Below are positions 25,443-33,980 of a stretch of 64,000 bases of DNA, piece after piece. The stretch's first letter is position 1, and each line of letters starts with the position of its first letter. The position numbers were made by a program, and so were the translations under genes. Origin of the DNA: G963667425 sp963667425 [NCBI: bacterium] (lineage in GTDB: Bacteria > UBP6 > UBA1177); the NCBI GenBank assembly GCA_963667425.1, contig OY763407.1, forward strand, positions 1,674,001 to 1,738,000. Direction: 5' to 3'. The notes beneath the pieces are model-generated. The model saw only the letters and a list, made by a program, of their open reading frames with translations. It was not told the DNA's origin and made no database searches.

Positions 25443-26273
25443 TTATTCTCCGAGAATTCTATAATATGTTTCTCTATCTATAGTTATGTATCCTTGGTTT
25501 CCCATTTTTTTCTTAATATATTTTGAAAGGTCTTTCTTAAAATCTCTCCTATCAAAAAAATCTTTATAAAAGATATGTCCTCTGAGATGATCTTTACTAA
25601 TATCTTCTTCTGTAAGTTTATAGTGCGTAATAGGGTAATCAGTAAGCTTTTTATATATCTCAATTTCTTTTTTTGTCTTTGGCTTATCAATTATTTCGTA
25701 ACGAACAACAGTAAATCCCCCAATTATAAAACCATCTCTGTAAAACAAAAATTTAGAGTCTTTAGGAATGCTGTCATTTTTAAACTTTCTTTTATTTTCA
25801 CTGGTGTTAACTCTGTAACAATTTACAAATGCCCAGTTTCCAAAGTCAATACCTCCTGCATACTTCGGATTATATGAAAGAATCCCGAAAATCGGTTCTT
25901 CTTCAACACTATTTACTGGGCTGTTTTCGTTTTCAATTTCAACATATTTCCAAAGTTCAATAACTTCATAAATTTCCTTTTTATGCTCTTTTTTGATTTT
26001 ATGCATTAAACTACAGTTATCTTCCCAGCAAATTACTACATATTTTCTTCCTTCTACCATATCTGACGGGTGCTCATGGTCCAAAAAGTTGCGCGATTTA
26101 TATTCAAATTCAACAGTTACATCAACTCCCTTATATTGAATTGATTCAATATCAAACCCCACGTTTGAGCTGCAAACAATTTTATCAAAGCCAAGTTCTT
26201 CATGGATTTTTGAAAAAGCCATAATTACACCAATTTCGTTGTTGATTTCTCCGTGAAAAGTGATCTTTACCAT
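25443..26273 (-). CDS. Unknown protein with PD-(D/E)XK-nuclease-like N-terminus, first gene of Gabija operon
   Basis: A 276-residue protein I do not recognise by name. Residues 41-90 show D41, the strand VDVTVEFEYKS (candidate E57-x-K59), then FLDHEHPSD and VVICWEDN. This arrangement, an ExExK strand followed by HxH and an (I/V)CWExD strand, is typical of PD-(D/E)XK restriction-like folds. The second half (about 130-210, with YAGGIDFGNWAF and FLFYRDGFIIGGFTVV) could be a PUA/EVE-like beta domain, but this is weak. It has a strong AAGGAG site and shares orientation and probably a transcript with gajA and gajB. Confidence 0.6.
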   Translation of the reverse strand: MVKITFHGEINNEIGVIMAFSKIHEELGFDKIVCSSNVGFDIESIQYKGVDVTVEFEYKSRNFLDHEHPSDMVEGRKYVVICWEDNCSLMHKIKKEHKKEIYEVIELWKYVEIENENSPVNSVEEEPIFGILSYNPKYAGGIDFGNWAFVNCYRVNTSENKRKFKNDSIPKDSKFLFYRDGFIIGGFTVVRYEIIDKPKTKKEIEIYKKLTDYPITHYKLTEEDISKDHLRGHIFYKDFFDRRDFKKDLSKYIKKKMGNQGYITIDRETYYRILGE

Positions 26274-26305
26274 ATTTCTTTCTCCTTTTTAAGATAACAC
26301 CAACA

Positions 26306-26330
26306 ATTGTCCCGCAATATGGGGGACAAT
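26306..26330. promoter_or_regulatory. Dyad in the Gabija operon leader
   Basis: ATTGTCCC (26306-26313) and GGGACAAT (26323-26330) form a perfect 8-bp inverted repeat with a 9-nt spacer, 32 bp before the first Gabija-operon start. It could be an operator or an RNA hairpin controlling the defence genes. Confidence 0.45.
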
Positions 26331-26443
26331 CTCTATTTTCAATTAGTCACCAGTCTGGGAACTATTAATCCTGCTTTAAACAATTGGCTACAATTTCAAA
26401 TTTCGGGTACAAAGCGCACAACTCATTAAATGATATTCAGGTT

Positions 26444-26471
26444 ATTTTAAATTAAATTCATTACTTGTCAA
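26444..26471 (-). promoter_or_regulatory. Possible promoter of the Gabija operon
   Basis: On the minus strand, a consensus TTGACA (26471-26466), a 16-bp spacer, and TAAAAT (26449-26444). The leader would be about 160 nt and include the dyad at 26306-26330. Confidence 0.4.
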
Positions 26472-26549
26472 AGAAAAGAAAACAATATTTCTCTAAAATA
26501 TTTATAGGAAATGGCACAACTTTGAAAAGATAGATATTGTCTTAACGGT

Positions 26550-26894
26550 TTACTGTTTTTTGTTAGTTTTCACTTTCTTCTTCTTTGGTTTTGGTTCGGG
26601 AAGCTCTTTTACCGTTATTCTGATAAGTTCGCTGAGCCATTCGCTATCTTCAAAATCGTCTTCTATTAAAAAGCTGTTTTTTGCTCCCGGATATGGCGGG
26701 GCTTCTTTAACGTCTCCGATGAAGGTTCTTCCTCCTTCGGTGGGTTTAATAAAGAGCTGATTATCGCAGATGAGCGCAACTATTTTATCGTTACAGTAAA
26801 CACCGTATTCGCCGAACATTTTGCGGGCATGAATTTCTCCTGCACCTTCTATCTGGTTTAAGATGAAATCTACAAAATCTTTGTCTGATGCCAT
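26550..26894 (-). CDS. TfoX N-terminal domain protein
   Basis: A 114-residue protein consisting of a TfoX-N domain: the typical RKMFGEYGVYCNDKIVALICDNQLFIKPT block at about residues 24-52 (shown here only as the RKMFGEYGVY core), followed by APPYPGAK and a helix, then a Lys/Pro-rich tail. TfoX (Sxy) links competence gene control in Haemophilus, but single TfoX-N proteins in other phyla have no assigned role. It stands alone between the Gabija region and an AraC-type gene on the same strand, 75 bp downstream of that gene. Confidence 0.85.
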   Translation of the reverse strand: MASDKDFVDFILNQIEGAGEIHARKMFGEYGVYCNDKIVALICDNQLFIKPTEGGRTFIGDVKEAPPYPGAKNSFLIEDDFEDSEWLSELIRITVKELPEPKPKKKKVKTNKKQ

Positions 26895-26969
26895 ATTTTT
26901 CTCCGAAACAGGTTTAACTGAACTATTTTATGCTTTTAATGGATTAAGTAAAAGATTTTAGGTCAAAGA

Positions 26970-27842
26970 TTATTCAACGGCGATGAGGATTTCGACTTTC
27001 CTTTCATCTTCAGGTGTTGTATCGGGATCGTTGAGGTATATTTCAATGCTTGGAACATTTCTTATTTCAAGTCCGCTTGCGGGTATGAGCTCGCCGCATA
27101 GATAGTTGTAGGATTCATAAAGTTTATTGAATGAGCCTGTGTGAATGTATGATGCGTAGTTTCCGGCAGGTATTGCGGAAATCATAATTTCTCCTTCTCC
27201 TTCAATGTCTCCTGAAATGGAAACTGATGCATCGTATCTGATTTTTGAGGCTTCGGTTACTTCTGGATCGTCGTGGCAGATTCCCATAAATTTAGTATTC
27301 TGATTAATAAGACCTTTTGCTCCTGCCCAGCTGCAAATTTTATCCCATGCTGCACCGCAATCTTTGTATGGTCCGATGTGACGGACAAATGCTATTTTCT
27401 CTTCTTCTCTTTTTACAATTTTAAGCTCTGACATTTTTGCACCTCTTTTAAATAGTTTTTTAAGTTCATCTTCCGCAGAATTTTGAGAGATGCCGGCAAG
27501 ATATTCTCTTTTAAACTGCGAAGGATTTTTACCGAAGTGGTTTTTAAACGCTCTTGAAAATGTCTCAACCGCATTGTAGCACGCTTCGAATGCAAGCCTT
27601 GAAACTGCCGCATCTTTTCTTTGTCTTATGGTAACGGCTGCTTTTTCTATTCTGAGTCTTCTCACGTATTCTGCTACTGATTCACCGAGCATACCCTGAA
27701 ATATACGGTGAAAATGGTAGGGTGAAAAACATGCGACGTCTGCAAGTTCTTCAAGCGAGATGTCTCTTTCAAGATTTTTCTCAATGTAGATCATGACTTT
27801 AAGCATTCTTTCGTAATAATCATTGCGGGTTACATCTTTCAT
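26970..27842 (-). CDS. AraC-family regulator with GyrI-like ligand domain
   Basis: About 290 residues. The N-terminal half is an AraC/XylS double helix-turn-helix (EKNLERDISLEELADVA, then SPYHFHRIFQGMLGES and FSRAFKNHFGKNPSQFKREY). The C-terminal half (about 140-290) is a GyrI-like small-molecule-binding domain, with LKIVKREEEKIAFVRHIGPY as its typical opening strand. Rob and BmrR-like regulators use this fold to sense drugs. The ATG at 27842 is 5 nt after GGAGGAGG. It is divergent from the TM1266/hydG pair. Confidence 0.9.
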   Translation of the reverse strand: MKDVTRNDYYERMLKVMIYIEKNLERDISLEELADVACFSPYHFHRIFQGMLGESVAEYVRRLRIEKAAVTIRQRKDAAVSRLAFEACYNAVETFSRAFKNHFGKNPSQFKREYLAGISQNSAEDELKKLFKRGAKMSELKIVKREEEKIAFVRHIGPYKDCGAAWDKICSWAGAKGLINQNTKFMGICHDDPEVTEASKIRYDASVSISGDIEGEGEIMISAIPAGNYASYIHTGSFNKLYESYNYLCGELIPASGLEIRNVPSIEIYLNDPDTTPEDERKVEILIAVE

Positions 27843-27929
27843 ACAAACCTCCTCCGATTGCAAGAGCACAATAGCATAACGTTTTTTCTGTTACTTGACA
27901 TTTTTTGCTTAAAAAGAAAATCTTTTTAG

Positions 27930-27957
27930 TTGAAATGGATAAATTTAAGAGTAGAGT
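27930..27957 (+). promoter_or_regulatory. Possible promoter of the TM1266-hydG pair
   Basis: TTGAAA (27930-27935), a 16-bp spacer and TAGAGT (27952-27957). The leader of about 70 nt contains a weak hairpin around GAAAAG/CTTTTC and ends in the palindrome CAGAAG-AG-CTTCTG (28019-28032). Confidence 0.35.
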
Positions 27958-28032
27958 GTTTTACGTAACTCTGAGAAAAGGGAAAATCTCTTTTCAACGA
28001 GACTTTTTTAATCTTATCCAGAAGAGCTTCTG

Positions 28033-28305
28033 ATGGAACAGAGAATCGGAACCATAACAATACTTATAACTGGAAAGGATTCTGTAAAGACAATAAATGA
28101 TCTTTTATCAGAATACAGTGAAATTATCCTTGCACGTCAGGGTCTTCCTCTTGCTTCAAGAAAGATAAGCGTAATTTCTCTTATTATTGAGGGTTCAACA
28201 GAAAAAATCAGTGCACTTACAGGTAAGATAGGACGACTTAAAAATGTCGAAGTTAAATCTGTTCTTACTAAATATCGGGAGGAAAAGAGCGATGAACACC
28301 AGTGA
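28033..28305 (+). CDS. TM1266-family putative iron-only hydrogenase regulator
   Basis: A 90-residue protein with an ACT/NikR-C-like ferredoxin fold (RIGTITILITGKDSVKTIN, LARQGLPL, and the SVISLIIEGSTEKISALTGKIG half). This small family is routinely found beside [FeFe]-hydrogenase maturases and is thought to be regulatory. It overlaps hydG by 14 bp and is the first gene of the pair. The palindrome directly before its ATG replaces a clear ribosome site and may be involved in control. Confidence 0.85.
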   Translation: MEQRIGTITILITGKDSVKTINDLLSEYSEIILARQGLPLASRKISVISLIIEGSTEKISALTGKIGRLKNVEVKSVLTKYREEKSDEHQ

Positions 28306-29698
28306 ACGTAACAAAATATTTATAGACAGAGATAAATTATATGGGCTCATTGAGGGAAAAGTTCCTACAAAATCGGAAGTTGATGAAGTATTAAATAAGG
28401 CTCTTAAACTTAAAGGTTTAAGCCTTGAAGATGTGGCTCAGCTTTTAAGAGTCGAAGATCCTTCTGAAATTCACAGAATAATGGAAACTGCAAAAGTTGT
28501 TAAGGAAAGTATTTACGGAAAACGTCTGGTTCTCTTTGCTCCGATATATACCGGAAATGTATGTGTAAACAACTGTACGTACTGCTCTTTCAGAAGAGAT
28601 AACAAACTTATAAAAAGAAAAGTTCTCACTATGAATGAAATTGCTGAAGAAACAAAATCTCTTCTTCACGAGGGACATAAAAGAGTTCTGCTTATCTGCG
28701 GCGAGAGCAAAAGAAATGATACTGATTACATGGTTGAGGCAATAAGAACTGTTTACGGGGTAAAGGAGCATGGTGGTAGAGATTATATAAGAAGAATAAA
28801 TGTTGAGCTTGCTCCGATGGAAGTCGAGGATTTCAGAAAATTAAAAGCCGAGAAGATAGGAACTTACGCATGTTTTCAGGAAACTTACGATCCTGAGCTT
28901 TATTCAATATATCATCCTGAGAACACACAGAAAAGCGACTATGGATATCGTCTTACTGTTATGGACAGGGCAATGGACGGCGATATTGACGATGTCGGTA
29001 TCGGAGCACTTTTCGGACTTGCGGATTACCGTTTTGAGATACTTGCAATCATGGAACACGCCGCACATCTTGAAAGAGCTTACGGATGCGGACCTCACAC
29101 AGTAAGCGTTCCGAGAATCGAATATGCAGTCGGCGCACCGCACTCTGAGAATATTCCTCATAAAGTAAGCGACGATGATTTCAAAAAGCTTGTTGCATTA
29201 ATCAGAATTGCTCTTCCATATACCGGAATTATATTGAGCACACGTGAAAACGATGCAATGAGAAACGAACTTATCCACTATGGCGTAAGTCAGATTTCAG
29301 CAGGTTCAAGAACAAATCCTGGCTCATATTCACACGAAGAAGAGCATACAGGAAGCCAGTTCACACTTGGAGACCACAGAACACTTGACCAGATGATTCT
29401 TTCACTTGCCCAGGGAGGATTTATACCTTCATTCTGCACCGGATGTTACCGTAAAGGAAGGGTTGGACACGATTTTATGGATCTTGCTAAACCCGGACTT
29501 ATCCAGAAGTTCTGTATGCCTAATGCGCTTTTCACTTTTGATGAATATCTTGAGGATTTTGCATCACCTGAAACAAAGGCTATCGGAAAAGAGCTTCTTA
29601 AAAAGCTTGCCAATGAGCCTGATGATGAAAAGCTTAAAGCAAAAATCAGAGAAAATATAGATCTCATCAATCACGGAAAGAGAGATTTGTATTTCTAA
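28292..29698 (+). CDS. hydG: [FeFe]-hydrogenase H-cluster maturase HydG
   Basis: Radical SAM tyrosine lyase that makes the CO and CN ligands of the H-cluster. The 468 residues contain CVNNCTYC (C91-x3-C95-x2-C98) for the SAM cluster, DIDDVGIGALFGL in the barrel, and the C-terminal CTGC followed by a third Cys 22 residues later, the CX2CX22C motif that binds the auxiliary cluster. The ATG at 28292 follows GGGAGG by 9 nt and gives a normal N-terminus. hydE, hydF and the hydrogenase itself are not in this window. Confidence 0.96.
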   Translation: MNTSERNKIFIDRDKLYGLIEGKVPTKSEVDEVLNKALKLKGLSLEDVAQLLRVEDPSEIHRIMETAKVVKESIYGKRLVLFAPIYTGNVCVNNCTYCSFRRDNKLIKRKVLTMNEIAEETKSLLHEGHKRVLLICGESKRNDTDYMVEAIRTVYGVKEHGGRDYIRRINVELAPMEVEDFRKLKAEKIGTYACFQETYDPELYSIYHPENTQKSDYGYRLTVMDRAMDGDIDDVGIGALFGLADYRFEILAIMEHAAHLERAYGCGPHTVSVPRIEYAVGAPHSENIPHKVSDDDFKKLVALIRIALPYTGIILSTRENDAMRNELIHYGVSQISAGSRTNPGSYSHEEEHTGSQFTLGDHRTLDQMILSLAQGGFIPSFCTGCYRKGRVGHDFMDLAKPGLIQKFCMPNALFTFDEYLEDFASPETKAIGKELLKKLANEPDDEKLKAKIRENIDLINHGKRDLYF

Positions 29699-29791
29699 AA
29701 GCTTCTTTTTTATTTCAGTTAAACATTTTCTTCACAAAATTATTCATATCATTACAATTATTTTGCATACCATATTATTCAGGAGATTATT

Positions 29792-30370
29792 ATGCATAAA
29801 ATTATTGCTGTTTTTATCTTTCTTATGCTTTCAGTTTTTCTATTAACCGGCTGTGATGATTCAAATTCTTCATCTGAAACAATCTCCGTGACATTAAATT
29901 ATGATTCATCAGCGTATGAAACCAATATCAAAATAGCATCTGACAAAAACATATCTTATTTTGACTGCACTGACTTTATTAAATTCTTTTACGAGTCTGA
30001 TGGTGAAAAAGTGCAGGTTGAAAGTGCAAAATCAAACCGATTGGATTCTGCTTCAGGATATTTTCTTGATAATGAAATGGTCTATCCAATAGGACTTGGC
30101 TGCGATAATCTTGTATGTACTGCTGATAACACAAAAGAGTACAGATATAAGCTTCTTGAATATGAATATAAAGGAGAAAGAACTTTAACTGAAGCTGAAA
30201 AAGAGGCTTATACACAATATGCAGTTTCTGATGTTATTCCTGATTCTCTTTCTGAATATGTTTCACACCCGTTAAGCGGTAAGATTTTTATTGAAATAAA
30301 TTACTATGAAACTGATGATTGTGATATGGAAAACCAGAAAATCTATAGCGGGAGTTTTATTATAGAATAA
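29792..30370 (+). CDS. Lipoprotein of unknown function
   Basis: A 192-residue predicted lipoprotein: signal peptide with lipobox LLTGC (Cys at 21), a Ser/Asp-rich linker, then a beta-rich domain with no motif I recognise. Two Cys pairs (near residues 55 and 105-112) could form disulfides. AGGAG is well placed 6 nt before the ATG. It lies between hydG and comEC, on the same strand as both, with gaps of 93 and 70 bp, so it may be transcribed separately. Confidence 0.7.
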   Translation: MHKIIAVFIFLMLSVFLLTGCDDSNSSSETISVTLNYDSSAYETNIKIASDKNISYFDCTDFIKFFYESDGEKVQVESAKSNRLDSASGYFLDNEMVYPIGLGCDNLVCTADNTKEYRYKLLEYEYKGERTLTEAEKEAYTQYAVSDVIPDSLSEYVSHPLSGKIFIEINYYETDDCDMENQKIYSGSFIIE

Positions 30371-30440
30371 CAGATAAAAGGTAATCAAAACGGTATTAAG
30401 ATTCAGCAATATTCTTAAATATGCCTCATTTTTCCCAGCG

Positions 30441-32066
30441 ATGCTTTTCTTTGTGTCATTTATTTCACCTCTTACAGCTCTGATTTCTGCATTCATAGTT
30501 ATTTTAATCCTAAAACGGTATGCTTTTACAGATAATAAATTCATCCTCATGTCGTTGCTGTCAATTCTACTTGGTATTAGCGTAAGTATAAGAGATGCAA
30601 GCCCTAAAACTGAAGAAAGGTTAGTCATTTCAGTATTTAAAACTGGATTTGAGATAGATAGCGGAGAGTTTTTGCGAGCAGTAGATGCGTTACCTGAAAA
30701 AGGGGATGAAATAAGGTTTTTCAGATCAGATATTTCTTATCGGCATGGAAAGAAATATATTAATAATTTTGAAATACTTGAAGAGAGTAGCATCAGAAGA
30801 GAATTTATTTCGTTTCTGAAAAAGAATCATTCGTCTAATCTTTTAACTGCTCTTGCATCCGGTAAAAGGAATTTTTCGGAAGATGAAAAATGGATTTATG
30901 TAAATGGCGGAATAATGCACCTTATTGCTATTTCAGCTTTTCATATCGGTATACTTTTTCTTGTTTTTAATTTTCTGCGCCCTTTCTTTATTGTTCCACT
31001 TCCATTTAAAACAAGTGTAAATCTCCTTATATTTTATATCTTTAAGTATCTTGCTCTTTTGTACTATATTTATATGACAGGTTTTGCTGTTCCGACGGTG
31101 AGAGCTGCTCTTTTTATAATGTTTTACGAACTTTTTGTTTTATCCGGCAGAAATATTCACAAATTGCAGATTTATCTTTTTTCTTTAATTGGTACAGCTG
31201 TTATAATTCCTCATTCTCTTGAAAGTAAAAGCTTTATGTTAAGTGCTGTCGCAATTTTTACAGTAATTCATATATGGAACAAACTTCCTGAGTCCGAGGT
31301 TGTTAAAATTATTTCAGTATCGCTTTCTGTCTCTTTTATTTTAATTCCTCTGACAGCTGAAATGAACGGCATTTTTCCCATAAATTCACCTCTTACCAAT
31401 CTTATAGCGGTTCCATTCATGATGATAGTAATTCCACTTACAATGTTTTCTCAATTTGTCTTTCCATTTTGCGAAAATTTTGCAGAAGTCATCTTAAGTG
31501 TTGCAGAAAAAATTCTTTTCATATTTGAAAAAGAAACTGCACTTATAGTGAAATATACAATTGACAGTTCTTTTGCCGTAACAGCACCTGATTTGCCTGA
31601 GACAGCATTCTTTTATCTTCTCCTTGTTCTGGTTTTTTTATCTTCCGGCAAACTGAAAATCACTGCTGCTTTAGGAACAGTTATATTTTCAGCGTTGTTT
31701 TTTATCCCGCATTCGGGAAACAGCCGGGTTCTGGACACATATGTTTTCCCGGGAAATGCCAAAATCATATCTGAAAATAGCCGGACAATTATTGTAGAAT
31801 CCAAAAGATATTTTTTTCCTGAAAAATATGTGAGAAAAAAATTTAACAAACTTCCTCTCAACTTTTCATCCTTTCTTGCCAGGAACGGAATAACAAATGT
31901 AGAAAAAATTATACTTAAGGAAAGGCTGCCTGAAAAAACAGTTAATAAGCTGAAAAAACTGCCACAATTCAGAAAAACTGTTTTTAAAGTTTATGCAAAA
32001 GAAAACGCTTTTTTTAGAAGAAATATGAAAAAGCCTGATATGATAATATGGCAGGAAAATGATTAA
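30441..32066 (+). CDS. comEC: ComEC/Rec2-family DNA uptake channel protein
   Basis: A 541-residue multi-membrane protein of the ComEC type, which moves single-stranded transforming DNA across the inner membrane. The core is recognisable: LLTALASGKRNFS, then NGGIMHLIAISAFHIGILFL (the ISGLHVG-like motif, here ISAFHIG), and FAVPTVRAALFI (typical of this membrane domain). The C-terminal soluble part is short and lacks the HxHxDH motif of the metallo-hydrolase domain. No ribosome site precedes the ATG. The frame is open upstream to 30378, with AAAAGG there, so the true start may be earlier and non-canonical. Type IV pili in this genome fit a competence role. Confidence 0.8.
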   Translation: MLFFVSFISPLTALISAFIVILILKRYAFTDNKFILMSLLSILLGISVSIRDASPKTEERLVISVFKTGFEIDSGEFLRAVDALPEKGDEIRFFRSDISYRHGKKYINNFEILEESSIRREFISFLKKNHSSNLLTALASGKRNFSEDEKWIYVNGGIMHLIAISAFHIGILFLVFNFLRPFFIVPLPFKTSVNLLIFYIFKYLALLYYIYMTGFAVPTVRAALFIMFYELFVLSGRNIHKLQIYLFSLIGTAVIIPHSLESKSFMLSAVAIFTVIHIWNKLPESEVVKIISVSLSVSFILIPLTAEMNGIFPINSPLTNLIAVPFMMIVIPLTMFSQFVFPFCENFAEVILSVAEKILFIFEKETALIVKYTIDSSFAVTAPDLPETAFFYLLLVLVFLSSGKLKITAALGTVIFSALFFIPHSGNSRVLDTYVFPGNAKIISENSRTIIVESKRYFFPEKYVRKKFNKLPLNFSSFLARNGITNVEKIILKERLPEKTVNKLKKLPQFRKTVFKVYAKENAFFRRNMKKPDMIIWQEND

Positions 32067-32114
32067 ATTATGAAGTGGATATACATGCCTCTTATTAGTT
32101 TCATATTTTTATTA

Positions 32115-32142
32115 TTGATTTGAAATATATTTATATTATAAT
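32115..32142 (+). promoter_or_regulatory. Promoter of the hybrid kinase operon
   Basis: TTGATT (32115-32120), a 16-bp spacer and a perfect TATAAT (32137-32142). The start would be near 32149, 23 nt before the kinase ATG. Confidence 0.5.
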
Positions 32143-32171
32143 TTATCAGCAAACAAGCTTGTGAGAACCAT

Positions 32172-33980
32172 ATGCATTTTTTTAAGAGTAGAAAAATCAA
32201 AATCTTCGCAGTATCGTTTTTAATTTTTTCCATTTACTTCATGATATCAAGCATCCTTCACTCTTTTTCACACACGGATTTATTCTTTAAAAAAAATCTT
32301 CAGCTTATAGATCTAATAAGCCGCAGATATACCAACGGAATATCTTCTTTCTCTATGGAATATATATTTTATGATACTGTAATATTAATTCTGATTTTTC
32401 TTACTTCATATACTTTATGCAATTTTTTTCTTATTCAGAAAAAGCTTATTAACACAAAAACAGAATTAAACACTGTTAAACAAGTTGCAAAAATAGTTCC
32501 TTTTACTATCAATCTTACAAATAAAAGAATTGTGTACTCAAATAATGGAAGCTCCGCTTATGACGGAACTATCGAAAATTTCTTTCCAAAAACAGTGGAT
32601 GAATGGATGAAAATGATACATCCCAAAGACAAAGGGAGAATAAACGCATCAATTGAACATGATATTTCTAAAGGAATTAAAAAGATTGTACTTGAATATA
32701 GAATAAACATTATTCAAAGTGAATGGATATGGGTAAGAAACACCATAGATATTAACAAAGATGAAAACGAAAACCTTATACTTGAAGGTATCAGCACAAA
32801 CATAAGTGAATATAAAAAAGCATTGGATGAATTACTCGAAAATCAGATTCTTCAGGATCAGATATTTGAAACTATTGATGACGGAATTTTTGAATATGGG
32901 TTTGACAGCGAAACATTATATCTTTCACCGAGATGGTATAGGCTTATCGGACAGGCGCCTTACAGTTTTCCTCAATCATTTTCCGAATGGAGAAAATTTG
33001 TCCACCCTGAAGATCTTGATGTTTTTGATACAGCCATCAGAGATATTACAGAATTTAAAAAGCCTGTTGAAATAGACTACAGAATGAAGTCTTCTACTCA
33101 CTGGATATGGTGCTACACAAGAACAAAGCTGTTTGTTTCCGATACTGAAAACAGAGAAAGCAAATTTGTCGGAATAATGAGAGATATAACAAATTTCAGG
33201 CAGATTTCAGCACATCTTGATGAGCTTAACAGAGAATTCACCATGTTTATGGATAATATACCCTCAGCGTGTTTTATCAGAGATACAGATGGCAGATTTA
33301 TATATGAAAACGCATATGCAAAAGATATCTTTGATGCAGGAAAATGGAATAATAAACTGCCTAAAGAAATATTTGAAAATAAATTATTATTAAATGCCTT
33401 TACCAATATTCATAATAATGCAGTAAATAATATTCATAAAACGACCATTCAAATTCCTATTTTCTCAGGAGAAATAAGAGATTTTGATGTCAGGGCATTT
33501 CCTATTCAGATAGATGAAAACACTGTAATGGTTGGAAAAATATTTGATGATATCACAGAAGAAAAGAAAAATCGGGAAGAACTTATAAAACATAGAGACA
33601 ATCTTGATGAACTGGTAAAAGAAAGAACTCTTGAACTTGAAATTGCCAAAAATGAAGCTGAGCAGGCAAATAAGGCAAAAAGTATGTTCATGGCAAATAT
33701 GAACCATGAAATAAGAACACCTTTAAATGCTATTATAGGATTCACTGAAATGATTTCAATGAAAGATTACAGTGAAAACGAAACCAGAAGATACACCGAA
33801 AAAATACAAAAAGCAGGAAAAACATTACTGGCCATAGTAAACAACATTCTTGATTTCTCAAAAATAGAAGCCGGTAAAACAACTTTAGAGATAGAAGAAA
33901 TAAACCTGATAAAACTTATAGAAGAGACAATAGCAATATTTGAAGAGAAAGCACGATTAAACAAACTTGACTCACAATAG
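32172..33980 (+). CDS. Hybrid sensor histidine kinase, N-terminal part (frameshifted)
   Basis: The first 602 residues of a membrane sensor kinase. Two membrane helices (about 10-28 and 66-88) flank a small periplasmic segment. Three PAS domains follow (near 105-215, 228-345 and 355-455), the second with FVHPEDLDVFD and a WIWCYTRT PAC motif. A coiled coil leads to a HisKA domain with MANMNHEIRTPLNAIIGFTEM. The frame hits TAG at 33978-33980 just after the dimerisation domain. The ATPase domain continues at once in the -1 frame (from 33971), so this is one kinase split by a frameshift, or an assembly error. Confidence 0.85.
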   Translation: MHFFKSRKIKIFAVSFLIFSIYFMISSILHSFSHTDLFFKKNLQLIDLISRRYTNGISSFSMEYIFYDTVILILIFLTSYTLCNFFLIQKKLINTKTELNTVKQVAKIVPFTINLTNKRIVYSNNGSSAYDGTIENFFPKTVDEWMKMIHPKDKGRINASIEHDISKGIKKIVLEYRINIIQSEWIWVRNTIDINKDENENLILEGISTNISEYKKALDELLENQILQDQIFETIDDGIFEYGFDSETLYLSPRWYRLIGQAPYSFPQSFSEWRKFVHPEDLDVFDTAIRDITEFKKPVEIDYRMKSSTHWIWCYTRTKLFVSDTENRESKFVGIMRDITNFRQISAHLDELNREFTMFMDNIPSACFIRDTDGRFIYENAYAKDIFDAGKWNNKLPKEIFENKLLLNAFTNIHNNAVNNIHKTTIQIPIFSGEIRDFDVRAFPIQIDENTVMVGKIFDDITEEKKNREELIKHRDNLDELVKERTLELEIAKNEAEQANKAKSMFMANMNHEIRTPLNAIIGFTEMISMKDYSENETRRYTEKIQKAGKTLLAIVNNILDFSKIEAGKTTLEIEEINLIKLIEETIAIFEEKARLNKLDSQ

